From an uncultured Paracoccaceae bacterium (GTDB lineage: Bacteria; Pseudomonadota; Alphaproteobacteria; Rhodobacterales; Rhodobacteraceae), in contig CALSOO010000004.1 of the NCBI GenBank assembly GCA_943787985.1, positions 558,001 through 622,000 on the forward strand: a stretch of DNA of 64,000 nt. The letters are read 5' to 3'. Shown here piece after piece: positions 41,775 to 50,642 of this stretch. Both the position numbers and the translations under genes were made by a program. Under the pieces are notes generated by a model. The model was not told the origin of the DNA and made no database searches. It saw nothing but the letters and a program-made list of their open reading frames with translations. How positions within the stretch are numbered: the stretch's first letter is position 1; the number at the start of each line of letters is the position of its first letter.

Positions 41775-43331
41775 ATGGACCTGATCGACAGCCCCGAACC
41801 GGGCAGCAATACGCCCGAATTCACGGTCTCCGAAGTGGCAGGCTCGGTCAAGAAGCTGATCGAGGCGGAATTGGGCTGGGTGCGCATCAAAGGCGAGGTG
41901 GGTCGCGTCATTATAGCCCGCTCTGGCCACATGTATTTCGATCTCAAAGATGATCGATCGGTCCTGTCGTGCATGACGTGGAAAGGGCAGGTGTCCGGCC
42001 TTGGAATCGTGCCCGAGGAAGGGATGGAGGTCATTGCCGAAGGTAAAATGACCGCCTCGGGGTTTCAGTCGAAATTCGCTTTGAACGCGCAGCGCATGAC
42101 CGTCGCGGGTGAGGGCGCCTTGATGGCGCTGCTGGAAAAGCGCAAGAAATTGTTGGCCGGCGAGGGGCTTTTCGAAGAAAGCCTGAAGCAGCCATTGCCC
42201 TATTTGCCCGATGTCATCGGGGTGATCACCTCGCTGCAAGGCGCTGTGATCCGGGATATCCTGCACCGTTTGCGAGATCGTTTCCCGCGCAAGGTTCTGA
42301 TTTGGCCTGTGGCCGTTCAGGGGGCCGCCTGTGCACCTGAAGTGGCGCGCGCGATCAAAGGGTTCAATGCATTCTCCGTCGGAGGCTCGATGCCGCGCCC
42401 TGATCTGTTGATCGTGGCACGCGGTGGCGGCTCCGTCGAGGATTTGTGGGGGTTCAACGAAGAGATCGTGGCACGCGCCGCCGCGGCTTCGGACATTCCG
42501 CTCATTTCTGCGGTCGGTCACGAGACGGACACCACGCTCATCGATTTCGTGTCGGACAAACGTGCGCCGACACCGACAGCGGCGGCAGAACTCGCTGTGC
42601 CTGTGCGCCATGAACTGGCCGCATGGGTCGATCAGGCCGAGGCGCGTATGAGCACGGCGCTTTCAAGTGGTTTGACACGGCGCGACCAGCGTTTGCGCGA
42701 CCTCGCGCGGGCCTTGCCAAAAGCGCAGTCGCTGACCGATGTGCCCCAGCAGCGGTTGGACACTGTAGGTGACAAACTGGGACCTGCGCTGATGGCCGGT
42801 GTCCAGCGCCGCTCTATCAAGCTCGCAGACGTGAGCGGGGCACTGCGTCCGGGCACATTGCAGCGCATGATCGCCAATGATCGCAAACGTCTGGATGTTT
42901 TGAGTGCGCGGCTTGGTCCTGCGCTCGGGCGCAGCGTGACCTCGAAATCGGACAAACTGGCCGTGCGGATCGCCCGTTTTGACCCCAAACGCTTGATGAA
43001 AGACGTACAAACCCGCCACGAGACCCTTGAGCGTGCGGTGGCGCGCATGGTGGACGGTGGACATCGCCAAATCGACGCGCTCACTCGCAAGCTCGAAGCC
43101 ATGGACCGTTTGCGCATGACCCTTGGGTACAAGGCGACGCTGGATCGCGGCTATGCGATTGTGCGCGGTGACGGTGCGATCGTGACCACAGCCAAAGCCG
43201 CAAGCAAAGCCGGTGTGTTGGAAATCGAATTCGCGGACAAGAAAATGACAGTGGGCGGCAAATCTGCAAAACCGTCAAAACCATCGCCCAAACCCGCAGC
43301 GTCGCCGACAGATCAGGGCTCTCTGTTTTGA
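41775..43331 (+). CDS. xseA: Exodeoxyribonuclease VII large subunit
   Basis: XseA with XseB degrades single-stranded DNA. The 518-residue protein has an N-terminal OB fold (EFTVSEVAGSVKKLIEAELG, GHMYFDLKDDRSVLSCMTWK). The catalytic domain has the IGVITSLQGAVIRDILHRL, LIVARGGGSVEDLWGFNEE and SAVGHETDTTLIDFVSDKRA motifs. A long coiled coil and a small C-terminal beta barrel (LGYKATLDRGYAIVRGDGAI) follow, with a Lys/Pro-rich tail. ATG 41775 follows AAAGGCGAG. It is divergent from purD, an order common in Rhodobacterales. Confidence 0.95.
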   Translation: MDLIDSPEPGSNTPEFTVSEVAGSVKKLIEAELGWVRIKGEVGRVIIARSGHMYFDLKDDRSVLSCMTWKGQVSGLGIVPEEGMEVIAEGKMTASGFQSKFALNAQRMTVAGEGALMALLEKRKKLLAGEGLFEESLKQPLPYLPDVIGVITSLQGAVIRDILHRLRDRFPRKVLIWPVAVQGAACAPEVARAIKGFNAFSVGGSMPRPDLLIVARGGGSVEDLWGFNEEIVARAAAASDIPLISAVGHETDTTLIDFVSDKRAPTPTAAAELAVPVRHELAAWVDQAEARMSTALSSGLTRRDQRLRDLARALPKAQSLTDVPQQRLDTVGDKLGPALMAGVQRRSIKLADVSGALRPGTLQRMIANDRKRLDVLSARLGPALGRSVTSKSDKLAVRIARFDPKRLMKDVQTRHETLERAVARMVDGGHRQIDALTRKLEAMDRLRMTLGYKATLDRGYAIVRGDGAIVTTAKAASKAGVLEIEFADKKMTVGGKSAKPSKPSPKPAASPTDQGSLF

Positions 43332-43357
43332 AGCAGACCTTTCGCCGGCGGGTTCTG

Positions 43358-43756
43358 TCAAACCCCGACTTTGGGGCCTAGACATATCATTTCTTCATCG
43401 ACGTCTTCGGCCTCGTAAAGATCCAGAGATTGAGGATTGTTTTTGAACCTCGCAATCAGGCCTGTGTCGCCCTTCTCAAAGCTCCAGCACTGGGGCTCCG
43501 GGCGGTCCTCATAGACGAAACAGATGCTCGAAGGCGCCTCTTCATACCAATAGCCGTCCTTGCATTCGCCGTCCAGAAACGACCAACGCAAGCGGCGATT
43601 GTCGAGATAGACTTCGGCGCCATACGGCGCGCCACCACGTCCGAAATATAGAGTTTTGCCTTTGGTGTAGGCGTCAAACTCCGCGCCGCTCATCGGTTCG
43701 GCTTGAACCGGTGTGCTCAGCATCAGAGTGAGAAGGACCAGACTGCGTTTTATCAT
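43358..43756 (-). CDS. Conserved exported protein of unknown function
   Basis: The 132-residue product has a signal peptide (KRSLVLLTLMLSTPVQA, cleavage before EPMSG). The mature domain has a conserved YTKGKTLYFGRGGAPYGAEV start and Cys residues at GECKDGYWYEE, SSICFVYED and EPQCWSF, probably forming disulfides. The pattern DGYWYEE...CFVYED is typical of a small periplasmic Rhodobacterales family. The first 83 bases overlap the end of the alkB-like gene in another frame. No function is known. Confidence 0.78.
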   Translation of the reverse strand: MIKRSLVLLTLMLSTPVQAEPMSGAEFDAYTKGKTLYFGRGGAPYGAEVYLDNRRLRWSFLDGECKDGYWYEEAPSSICFVYEDRPEPQCWSFEKGDTGLIARFKNNPQSLDLYEAEDVDEEMICLGPKVGV

Positions 43757-44870
43757 AGTCCCAAACTGGCATGTTGCGGTTTGGAAGGCCACCCTTGCGC
43801 GCCGCAGCCAGTGTCTTTGGAGCGATATCTTGCGCAGTTTTTCGCCGCGCGGGGCGATTGGTCCATTCGGCAACACGCGGGTTCATCATCTTTTTCCAGA
43901 TCGGGGGAAACAGGGCGATCACGGCCATCATGGGCAAGGATTGGGGCAACATCGGCATGTCTGTTTTGCTTAGCTCCAATGCAGGGAACGTGCGGGCAGG
44001 GTGCATATGGTGATCCGAATGGCGTGGCGCATTCAGCATCATCGCGCTGGAATACCAGTGCGGCGCGTTCCAGGCATGATGCGGCCCGATTGGCTCCGGA
44101 CGCCCGTCCGCAAGGATTGTGCGGCGCAGCCCGTAGTGCTGCACATAGTCGGACAACAGCAGCTGAAGGGTCGCATACAGCGCAAGAATGCACAAAACCA
44201 CCACACCGCCCAAACCCGCCAGCGCAAACGCCGCAAGCAATGACGCGAGCGTGCCAAGGCCGTAGCCGAGATAAGGGTGGCGCCATGCAGGCAGGATTTT
44301 GGCCGCCCGTGCACGCGCCATGTTTTCCGCGCGCAATCCTGCGCCGTAGCTTCCGGACCACGCGCGCCATGCAAAGCTGTAAAACCCTTCGTCAGGGCGG
44401 GCAGAGTTCGGGTCCTTATCTGTCGCGGCATTGATGTGGTGCACCTTGGGATGGGCGCTGGCATGGTGGCCAAAAAACAAGGAACTGTAGATCGCCACAC
44501 CCAGCCTGCACGGGACATGGGTGGTGCGGTGGATCAACTCGTGCGCATTGGAATTGGACACTTGTCCCATCCAAAGCCCCGCACCTGCCAAAATCAACGC
44601 TTGGTCCAGCAGCGTAAGGGCAACGCCCCCGCCAACAGCCCACACGACCGTTCCCAGAACCGCGAAATGGGTGAATCCCAGCAACATGGAAAGCCCGTTG
44701 CCCGTCGCATCTGTGGGCAAGGCCCAATCATCACCGGTCAGTTTGTCCAACAGGAAAACCATCACCGTAATAAAGGTCAAAGCCAAAGCAGGCCACACCC
44801 CTCCAAACAGGCTGGCTGCAATCAAAACAACAGCGGGCGCAAGGCTCGCAAAGGCAAAAGTACGCATCAT
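43674..44870 (-). CDS. alkB: Alkane 1-monooxygenase (AlkB-type membrane di-iron hydroxylase)
   Basis: The integral membrane hydroxylase has six helices and the three His boxes of AlkB: HELIH at 110-114, HHASAHPKVHH at 135-145 and RHSDHHMH at 283-290. The extra motif LNAPRHSDHHMHP and DYVQHYGL also match AlkB. It would oxidise medium-chain alkanes or similar chains, with electrons from rubredoxin, which is not encoded here. At 398 residues it is about the family length, but its last 83 bases run into the next gene. The tail after PVWDYDKTQ has no family support, so the real stop may have been lost. Confidence 0.88.
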   Translation of the reverse strand: MMRTFAFASLAPAVVLIAASLFGGVWPALALTFITVMVFLLDKLTGDDWALPTDATGNGLSMLLGFTHFAVLGTVVWAVGGGVALTLLDQALILAGAGLWMGQVSNSNAHELIHRTTHVPCRLGVAIYSSLFFGHHASAHPKVHHINAATDKDPNSARPDEGFYSFAWRAWSGSYGAGLRAENMARARAAKILPAWRHPYLGYGLGTLASLLAAFALAGLGGVVVLCILALYATLQLLLSDYVQHYGLRRTILADGRPEPIGPHHAWNAPHWYSSAMMLNAPRHSDHHMHPARTFPALELSKTDMPMLPQSLPMMAVIALFPPIWKKMMNPRVAEWTNRPARRKTAQDIAPKTLAAARKGGLPNRNMPVWDYDKTQSGPSHSDAEHTGSSRTDERRGV

Positions 44871-45073
44871 AGAATCGCTCCACAGAACAAACAGGCTAGC
44901 ACAAAACGCATGTGAGTCCGATTAACCCCCGAATTTGCCCATTTGATGACGCCTATTGGAAATCCTTGTGATGATTGAGTTCTGAAATCCGCGCTGATTT
45001 GTCGCTTTTGGGGTCATGTGGATTTCACGGCGCTGATAGGTTGCCCCAAACAGTGATGCGAAGGACGGCTCTC

Positions 45074-46765
45074 ATGGCCCTTGACGAAAACAACAAATCA
45101 GGCGTTTGGAAATCTGGCAAAGGCAAAGGGCGCCGCCACACTAAAGGCCGCCAGTTGGACGACAAGGCATGGGCAGAGGTCCAAACCTTGCTCGGGGACG
45201 CACCGATGCGCGCCGATTTGTTGATTGAACACTTGCATAAAATTCAGGACCATTTCGGGCATCTGAGCGCGGCGCATTTGCGGGCTCTGGCCGAAGAAAT
45301 GCGCATGTCGATGGCGGAAGTCTACGAGGTCGCAACCTTCTATGCCCATTTTGATGTGGTGAAAGAGGGCGAAACACCGCCCCCCGCGCTGACCATCCGC
45401 GTGTGCGATTCCCTGTCTTGCGAACTGGCGGGGGCGCAGCAGTTGAAAGCCGCGTTGGAAGACGGGCTGAACCCCGATGAGGTCCGCGTTCTGCGTGCGC
45501 CGTGCATGGGGCGCTGCGACACCGCGCCTGTGCTGGAACTGGGGCACAATCATGTCGACAACGCAACGCTCGCCAAGGTCGAAGCGGCGATCAAAGCCCA
45601 GGACACCCACGCCCGAATCCCGGCGTACGAAACCTATGCGCAGTACGCCGCAGAAGGCGGCTATGCGGCCCTCAAAGACTTGCGCGCCTCAGGCAACTGG
45701 GAAGATGTGCAAGCCAAAATCAAAGAAAGCGGATTGCGCGGATTGGGCGGCGCGGGCTTCCCGTCAGGCACCAAATGGGGCTTTGTGCGCGCCAATGCGG
45801 GCCCACGTTATCTGGCCGTCAACGGGGACGAGGGCGAGCCGGGCACGTTCAAGGACCGCTACTATTTGGAACGCACCCCGCACCTGTTCCTTGAGGGAAT
45901 GCTGATCGCAGCATGGGCTGTTCAGGCAGACACAGCCTTTATCTACATGCGGGACGAATATCCGGCGGTCCTTGAAATTCTGGCACGGGAAATCAAGGCG
46001 CTAGAAGACGCAGGGCTTGTTGAAAAAGGCTATATAGATCTGCGACGCGGTGCGGGCGCCTACATTTGCGGCGAAGAATCCGCGATGATCGAAAGCATCG
46101 AGGGCAAACGCGGAATGCCACGTCACCGCCCGCCTTTTGTGGCGCAGGTCGGGGTTTTCGGGCAGCCGACATTGGTGCACAACGTCGAAACCTTGCACTG
46201 GATCGCACAGGTTTGCCGTGAAGGGCCGGAGTGTTTGAACGGCACCGAATTAAACGGGCGCAAAGGGTTGCGCAGCTATTCGGTGTCTGGCCGCGTGGCC
46301 AAGCCGGGTGTCTATTTGCTCGCAGCAGGGTCCACGATCACGGACATCATCGCGGCCTGTGGCGGTATGGCGGAGGGGCATGACTTCAAAGCCTATCAGC
46401 CGGGGGGGCCGTCCTCTGGACTGTTGCCTGCCAGCATGGACGATATCCCGCTGGATTTTGACACGCTGCAACCCCACGGCACCTTCATCGGGTCGGCTGC
46501 GGTTGTGGTTTTGTCTCAAAACGACAAGGCGCGCGATGCAGCCCTTAACATGCTGCGGTTCTTTGAGGATGAAAGCTGTGGCCAATGCACGCCCTGTCGC
46601 GTGGGCTGTGGGAAAGCCGTGCAATTGATGCAGGCGGACACATGGGATCAGGACTTGCTGGGGGAATTGTGCACCGCGATGACAGATGCCAGCATTTGTG
46701 GTCTTGGACAGGCGGCCCCTAACCCGATCAAGCTGACAATGCAGCATTTCGCGGACGAGATTTAA
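45074..46765 (+). CDS. fdsB: NAD-dependent formate dehydrogenase beta subunit (fused NuoE/NuoF type), orphan
   Basis: The 563-residue flavoprotein joins a NuoE-like [2Fe-2S] domain (Cys111, Cys116, Cys144, Cys148) to a NuoF-like part. The NuoF-like part has FMN and NAD sites (GLRGLGGAGFPSGTKWGF, NGDEGEPGTFKDRYYLERTP, GAYICGEESAMIESIEGKRG) and a [4Fe-4S] motif SCGQCTPCRVGC. This is the diaphorase half of soluble molybdenum formate dehydrogenases; a hydrogenase or Nuo-like diaphorase is the alternative. ATG 45074 has AAGGA nine bases upstream. The molybdenum subunit fdsA, fdsD or fdhD normally follow, but here a convergent lytic transglycosylase does. A partner must be elsewhere. Confidence 0.88.
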   Translation: MALDENNKSGVWKSGKGKGRRHTKGRQLDDKAWAEVQTLLGDAPMRADLLIEHLHKIQDHFGHLSAAHLRALAEEMRMSMAEVYEVATFYAHFDVVKEGETPPPALTIRVCDSLSCELAGAQQLKAALEDGLNPDEVRVLRAPCMGRCDTAPVLELGHNHVDNATLAKVEAAIKAQDTHARIPAYETYAQYAAEGGYAALKDLRASGNWEDVQAKIKESGLRGLGGAGFPSGTKWGFVRANAGPRYLAVNGDEGEPGTFKDRYYLERTPHLFLEGMLIAAWAVQADTAFIYMRDEYPAVLEILAREIKALEDAGLVEKGYIDLRRGAGAYICGEESAMIESIEGKRGMPRHRPPFVAQVGVFGQPTLVHNVETLHWIAQVCREGPECLNGTELNGRKGLRSYSVSGRVAKPGVYLLAAGSTITDIIAACGGMAEGHDFKAYQPGGPSSGLLPASMDDIPLDFDTLQPHGTFIGSAAVVVLSQNDKARDAALNMLRFFEDESCGQCTPCRVGCGKAVQLMQADTWDQDLLGELCTAMTDASICGLGQAAPNPIKLTMQHFADEI

Positions 46766-46792
46766 CGCCAAAGGCGGTGGCGGTTTACGCCG

Positions 46793-47695
46793 CTACCTTG
46801 CGTTGCGATACACGCGGCATATACATCCGTTGGTGCGAAATTTCTTGCACAAAGAAATCGCATTCTTTTGCGTGTTGCGCCCAATGCGGGCCATCACGTA
46901 GCTGCCCGTACGCGCCGCGCGGGATTTGATGGTGCGGTAGTCCACTTTTTCGCGGGAGACGAGGCCCGTGCACCGTGCAGTCAGGCGCCTGAGATTGCGG
47001 CGCGCTTCGGAACGGGTCGGCCCAAAAGCCAGTTGCGCGCCCCATTCCTTGATCGCAGGCGCGGGTTTTTTGAACTTGGTAAAGGTGCGGTTTTTAGCCA
47101 TATCAAGGCAGGCCTGCAGAAAAGGCACCGTGGCGTTCAGGCGAAAGTCATGGGCTTTTGGCGGCGTGTCGCGCCATGTTTCAGCCGTCAATCCCGAGAT
47201 GATCTGGACGTAGTTTATCGTTTCGGTCGCGAGGCCTTTTCCTTGCAAGGTAAAGCCGTCTGCGCGCCGCTCCCCACCATTATATGCCACCGCCGCAATG
47301 CCCGCACTGCCATAGCGTCTTTGCAAGTACCCCAGATATTCACCTGATCGTTCAATGGCTTGGGCTGGGTTGTAGCTGTCGGGTAGGCCGCGCAACTTGG
47401 CCGTGCCGGGCATGAACTGGGCAATCCCCTGCGCACCTGCGGGGCTGAGCGCATTGGGATCAAACCGGCTTTCCTGCCACAAAAGCCGTGCGAAAAACCC
47501 CGGATCCAGATCATGGCGCCGCGCCACGTTCTCGATTTGCTGGCAGGTGTCAAAGGCGAAAAACGCAGGGCGGATGCAATCTTGCGGACCAGAACTGCGC
47601 AGCGAGCACATTGTGCCGGGGGGCTGTGCATGCGCCTGTGTGCCCCAAAGCATCAGCGCGCCCAGCAAAGCGAAAATCACTTGGTGTCTTTTCAT
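46793..47695 (-). CDS. Lytic murein transglycosylase (SLT domain)
   Basis: A 300-residue secreted enzyme with signal peptide (VIFALLGALMLWGTQAHA). The SLT fold has catalytic Glu75 in LLWQESRFDPNALS, then PAGAQGIAQFMPGTAKLRGL and GIAAVAYNGGERRADGF. Cys residues at the start (TMCSLRSSGPQDC) and in the basic tail may form disulfides. It cleaves peptidoglycan with 1,6-anhydro formation. The basic C-terminal 80 residues (KSRAARTGSYVMARIGRNTQ, KFRTNGCICRVYRN) are outside the SLT fold. It is convergent with fdsB and divergent from ftsY. Confidence 0.9.
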   Translation of the reverse strand: MKRHQVIFALLGALMLWGTQAHAQPPGTMCSLRSSGPQDCIRPAFFAFDTCQQIENVARRHDLDPGFFARLLWQESRFDPNALSPAGAQGIAQFMPGTAKLRGLPDSYNPAQAIERSGEYLGYLQRRYGSAGIAAVAYNGGERRADGFTLQGKGLATETINYVQIISGLTAETWRDTPPKAHDFRLNATVPFLQACLDMAKNRTFTKFKKPAPAIKEWGAQLAFGPTRSEARRNLRRLTARCTGLVSREKVDYRTIKSRAARTGSYVMARIGRNTQKNAISLCKKFRTNGCICRVYRNAR

Positions 47696-47743
47696 GTCCG
47701 CGCCCCCGTATTAGGTGATGATAAGGTAATTATTCGGGGCATC

Positions 47744-48988
47744 ATGGCTTTTTTCAAGAAACTCAAGGACCGTTTGTTCAATTCCTCATCTAAAATCGAT
47801 GAAGGGCTTGAAGCGATCGTCGAGGATGGCGGGACGCAAGACGCAGGCGAACCGCTTGCAATCGAACCGCCTCAGCCGGTTTTGACCACCCCTGAACCTG
47901 CTGCTCCAGAGCCCGAAGAGGGGGTCGGGGACACGCATGGAGACGCGCCACCTCAAGACCTCAAAGAGGCGCTCGCGCAGCCGGCGACCGACATTGCCGA
48001 ACACGTCGGCCAACAGATGACGCCACGGGTCGAACCCGATGAACCGCCTGCTCCGCCCCCCTTGGATACCGCACCCGAGGCAAAGGCGCCCGAGGCCGCC
48101 AAACCCGGTCTCATCGGGCGCCTGTTCGGGCGGGGAGGAGAAGAAAAAACCGTGCTCAGGCGCGTTCTCGATGACGACATGCTCGAGCAACTCGAAGAGC
48201 TGCTCATCAGCACAGATATGGGCGTCGACACGGCGCTGCGGGTCACGGCCAATATGGCCGAAGGGCGGATGGGCAAGAAACTGTCGGTCCCTGAAATCAA
48301 AACCCTGCTCGCGCAAGAAATCGCGCGGATCATGGAACCTGTGGCGCGTCCTTTGCCGCTCTACCCCAAAAAACCGCAAGTTGTACTGGTGGTCGGGGTC
48401 AATGGGTCGGGCAAAACGACAACAATCGGCAAACTGGCGAGCCAGTTCAAAGCCGCGGGGAAATCGGTCGTGATCGCAGCTGGAGACACGTTTCGCGCGG
48501 CGGCGGTCGAGCAATTGCAGGTCTGGGGCGAACGCGCCGGCGTGCCAGTCTTGACCGCACCCGAAGGATCAGATCCCGCAAGCCTCGCGTTTGATGCCAT
48601 GACCAAAGCGCAGGAAGATGGGGCGGACCTGCTGATGATCGACACCGCAGGCCGGCTCCAGAACCGGTCGGACCTGATGGAAGAGCTGGCCAAAATCGTG
48701 CGGGTGATCCGCAAGAAAGATGAAACCGCGCCGCACAATACGCTGTTGGTGCTGGACGCGACAACAGGGCAAAACGCACTCAATCAGGTCAAGATATTTC
48801 AACAGGTTTCGGATGTCTCGGGGCTTGTCATGACCAAACTGGACGGAACAGCCAAAGGCGGGGTGCTCGTGGCCTTGGCTGATAAATTCGGACTGCCCAT
48901 TCATGCAATCGGGGTCGGTGAACAAATCGACGACCTCGACGCCTTTGACCCCGAGGAGTTCGCACGCGCGCTGTGCGGGGCAGATTGA
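47744..48988 (+). CDS. ftsY: Signal recognition particle receptor FtsY
   Basis: FtsY receives SRP-ribosome complexes at the membrane. The 414-residue protein has an acidic, Pro-rich A domain (about residues 20-120) and then the N domain (LIGRLFGRGGEEKTVLRRVL). The GTPase G domain has P-loop VNGSGKTTTIGKLASQF, AGDTFRAAAVEQL, MIDTAGRLQNRSDLMEELAK and TKLDGTAKGG. ATG 47744 is the family start (MAFFKKLKDRLF). It is divergent from the transglycosylase gene, and a short family-specific repeat lies after its stop. Confidence 0.95.
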   Translation: MAFFKKLKDRLFNSSSKIDEGLEAIVEDGGTQDAGEPLAIEPPQPVLTTPEPAAPEPEEGVGDTHGDAPPQDLKEALAQPATDIAEHVGQQMTPRVEPDEPPAPPPLDTAPEAKAPEAAKPGLIGRLFGRGGEEKTVLRRVLDDDMLEQLEELLISTDMGVDTALRVTANMAEGRMGKKLSVPEIKTLLAQEIARIMEPVARPLPLYPKKPQVVLVVGVNGSGKTTTIGKLASQFKAAGKSVVIAAGDTFRAAAVEQLQVWGERAGVPVLTAPEGSDPASLAFDAMTKAQEDGADLLMIDTAGRLQNRSDLMEELAKIVRVIRKKDETAPHNTLLVLDATTGQNALNQVKIFQQVSDVSGLVMTKLDGTAKGGVLVALADKFGLPIHAIGVGEQIDDLDAFDPEEFARALCGAD

Positions 48989-49000
48989 GCTTCCTTTCGA

Positions 49001-49052
49001 CAAAAATATCCTCGGGGGGAGGCCGCAAGGCCGGTGGGGGCAGACAGCCCCC
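49001..49052. repeat. Rhodobacterales-type intergenic repeat with two hairpins
   Basis: The stretch starts CAAAAATATCCTCGGGGGGA and contains GGCCGCAAGGCC and GGGGGCAGACAGCCCCC hairpins. Similar A-tract plus G/C hairpin elements are scattered between genes in this order, as I know them. Here it lies between ftsY and a DMT gene and may end or stabilise the ftsY mRNA. Confidence 0.6.
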
Positions 49053-49064
49053 TGATACGCTCGG

Positions 49065-49964
49065 ATGACAGACTGGCTGATCTCTATCGAGGGAACAGAA
49101 CAAGGGCATCAAGTCGCTCTGGTGCTCGCGATCATGGCGGCATTCTTGCACGCGGTCTTCGGAGCATTGCAAAAAGGGCGCCATGATCCGTGGCTGACAC
49201 GGGGGGCGATCGACGCCAGTTACGGGCTGATGGCCGCACCCTTTGCACTCTTCGTCGTGCCATGGCCGGAACCGCATATGTGGCCCATCTTTGCGGCGGT
49301 GTGGGTGATCACGTGATCTATAAAATCTTGCAAGCCATGGCCTACACGCGGGGGGCCTATACGGTGGTCTATCCGGTGGTGCGCGGCACAGGACCGCTGT
49401 TCGCAGTGATCGGCGCCTACCTGATATTCGAGGAAACCTTCACAGGGATTCAATGGCTGGGGTGGGCGTGTTGCTGGCCGGTATCTTCGGGCTGGCGGTG
49501 TACAACCTGCTCTATCTGGAAAGCGAACGGGACACATTGCGCATGGCATTGGGGTTGGCCGTCCTGACAGGATTGTTTGTTGCGCTCTACACGACCTATG
49601 ACGCTATGGTATCCGCGCCACGGAGAATCCTTTTACCTTCCTGGCGTGGTTTTTCATGATTGACGGCACAGCCATGCCGCCCATTGCACTCAGGCGGTGG
49701 CTGAAAATGGAAAACCGGCCTGCAGTGCGGCCCTTGATGGTGCGGGGAATGATCGGAGGCTGTGTGGCCTTCATGAGCTTTGGTGCTATTATGATGGCGA
49801 CCAGATTGGACAAAGTGGGGGAGGCGGCGGTGCTGCGTGAAACCTCGACGGTGTTTGCGGCACTTATCGGTTGGTTGGTGCTGAAAGAAACTGTAGGACC
49901 GCGACGCATCGCCTTGATGGCGCTGATCGCGGTGGGCGCTGTGATTGTGGAAATGGGCGGGTAA
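49065..49964 (+). pseudogene. DMT-superfamily (EamA) transporter, frame broken three times
   Basis: Four frames in sequence give one ten-helix carrier of about 300 residues. They are QVALVLAIMAAFLHAVFGAL, then YKILQAMAYTRGAYTVVYPV, then GVGVLLAGIFGLAVYNLLYL, then RATENPFTFLAWFFMIDGTA through ETVGPRRIALMALIAVGAVI. Breaks lie near 49312, 49452 and 49607, each repaired by one added base, which brings the length to exactly 301 codons. The evidence is good for an originally intact gene; the breaks may be sequence errors as in the following genes. The substrate is unknown. Confidence 0.8.
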
Positions 49965-49988
49965 CTCCGCATACAAAGGAAAAACAAA

Positions 49989-50627
49989 GTGGCAAGCAAC
50001 ACATCGGGCGTAAAAGAGATCAACCCGTTCTTGAAAATGGTGCTGGAATTCGGGCCCGTGATCGTCTTTTTCATCGCATATTTGCAGCTCAAGGACGACG
50101 TGTTCACCATTGGCGGCACCGAATACGACGGCTTCATTGTCGTCACGGCCGCCTTTATCCCGTTGCTTGTCGCCAGCACCGGCATGTTGTGGTTCCTGAC
50201 CGGAAAGCTGTCAAAGATGCAAGTTGCGACGCTTGTGTTGGTCGTGGTGTTCGGAGGGATGACTGTTTGGCTCAATGACGACCGGTTCATCAAAATGAAG
50301 CCTACAATGATCTTTGGCTTGTTCGGCGTGCTCCTTGGCATCGGATTGCTGCGTGGACAAAGCTACCTTGGCTATGTGATGGAAGACATGATGCCGCTGC
50401 GCCACGAGGGCTGGATGATCCTGACCAGGCGGCTCACGCTGTTGTTTCTGGGGCTGGCGGTGGCCAATGAACTGGTCTGGCGGTTGATGAGCGAAGAAAC
50501 CTGGGTCTATTACAAAACCTTCGGCGACACGGCGATCCTGTTCGGGTTTTTCATGACCCAAGGGAACCTGTTCCAGACCTACAGTTCCGAGGATGACGGC
50601 ACTGGCGCGGACGAAAGCGACGGCTAA
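49989..50627 (+). CDS. yciB: Inner membrane-spanning protein YciB (IspZ/septation protein A family)
   Basis: The 212-residue protein has six hydrophobic helices and the family blocks EINPFLKMVLEFGPVIVFFI, FIKMKPTMIFGLFGVLLGIG, GWMILTRRLTLLFLGLAVAN and TWVYYKTFGDTAILFGFFMT. YciB proteins take part in envelope maintenance and intracellular septation; the exact role is unsettled. GTG 49989 is the start, with AAAGGA upstream. The frame is intact although genes on both sides are broken. Its end is close to the convergent hydrolase gene. Confidence 0.93.
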   Translation: MASNTSGVKEINPFLKMVLEFGPVIVFFIAYLQLKDDVFTIGGTEYDGFIVVTAAFIPLLVASTGMLWFLTGKLSKMQVATLVLVVVFGGMTVWLNDDRFIKMKPTMIFGLFGVLLGIGLLRGQSYLGYVMEDMMPLRHEGWMILTRRLTLLFLGLAVANELVWRLMSEETWVYYKTFGDTAILFGFFMTQGNLFQTYSSEDDGTGADESDG

Positions 50628-50642
50628 AAAGCAGACAAAGCC

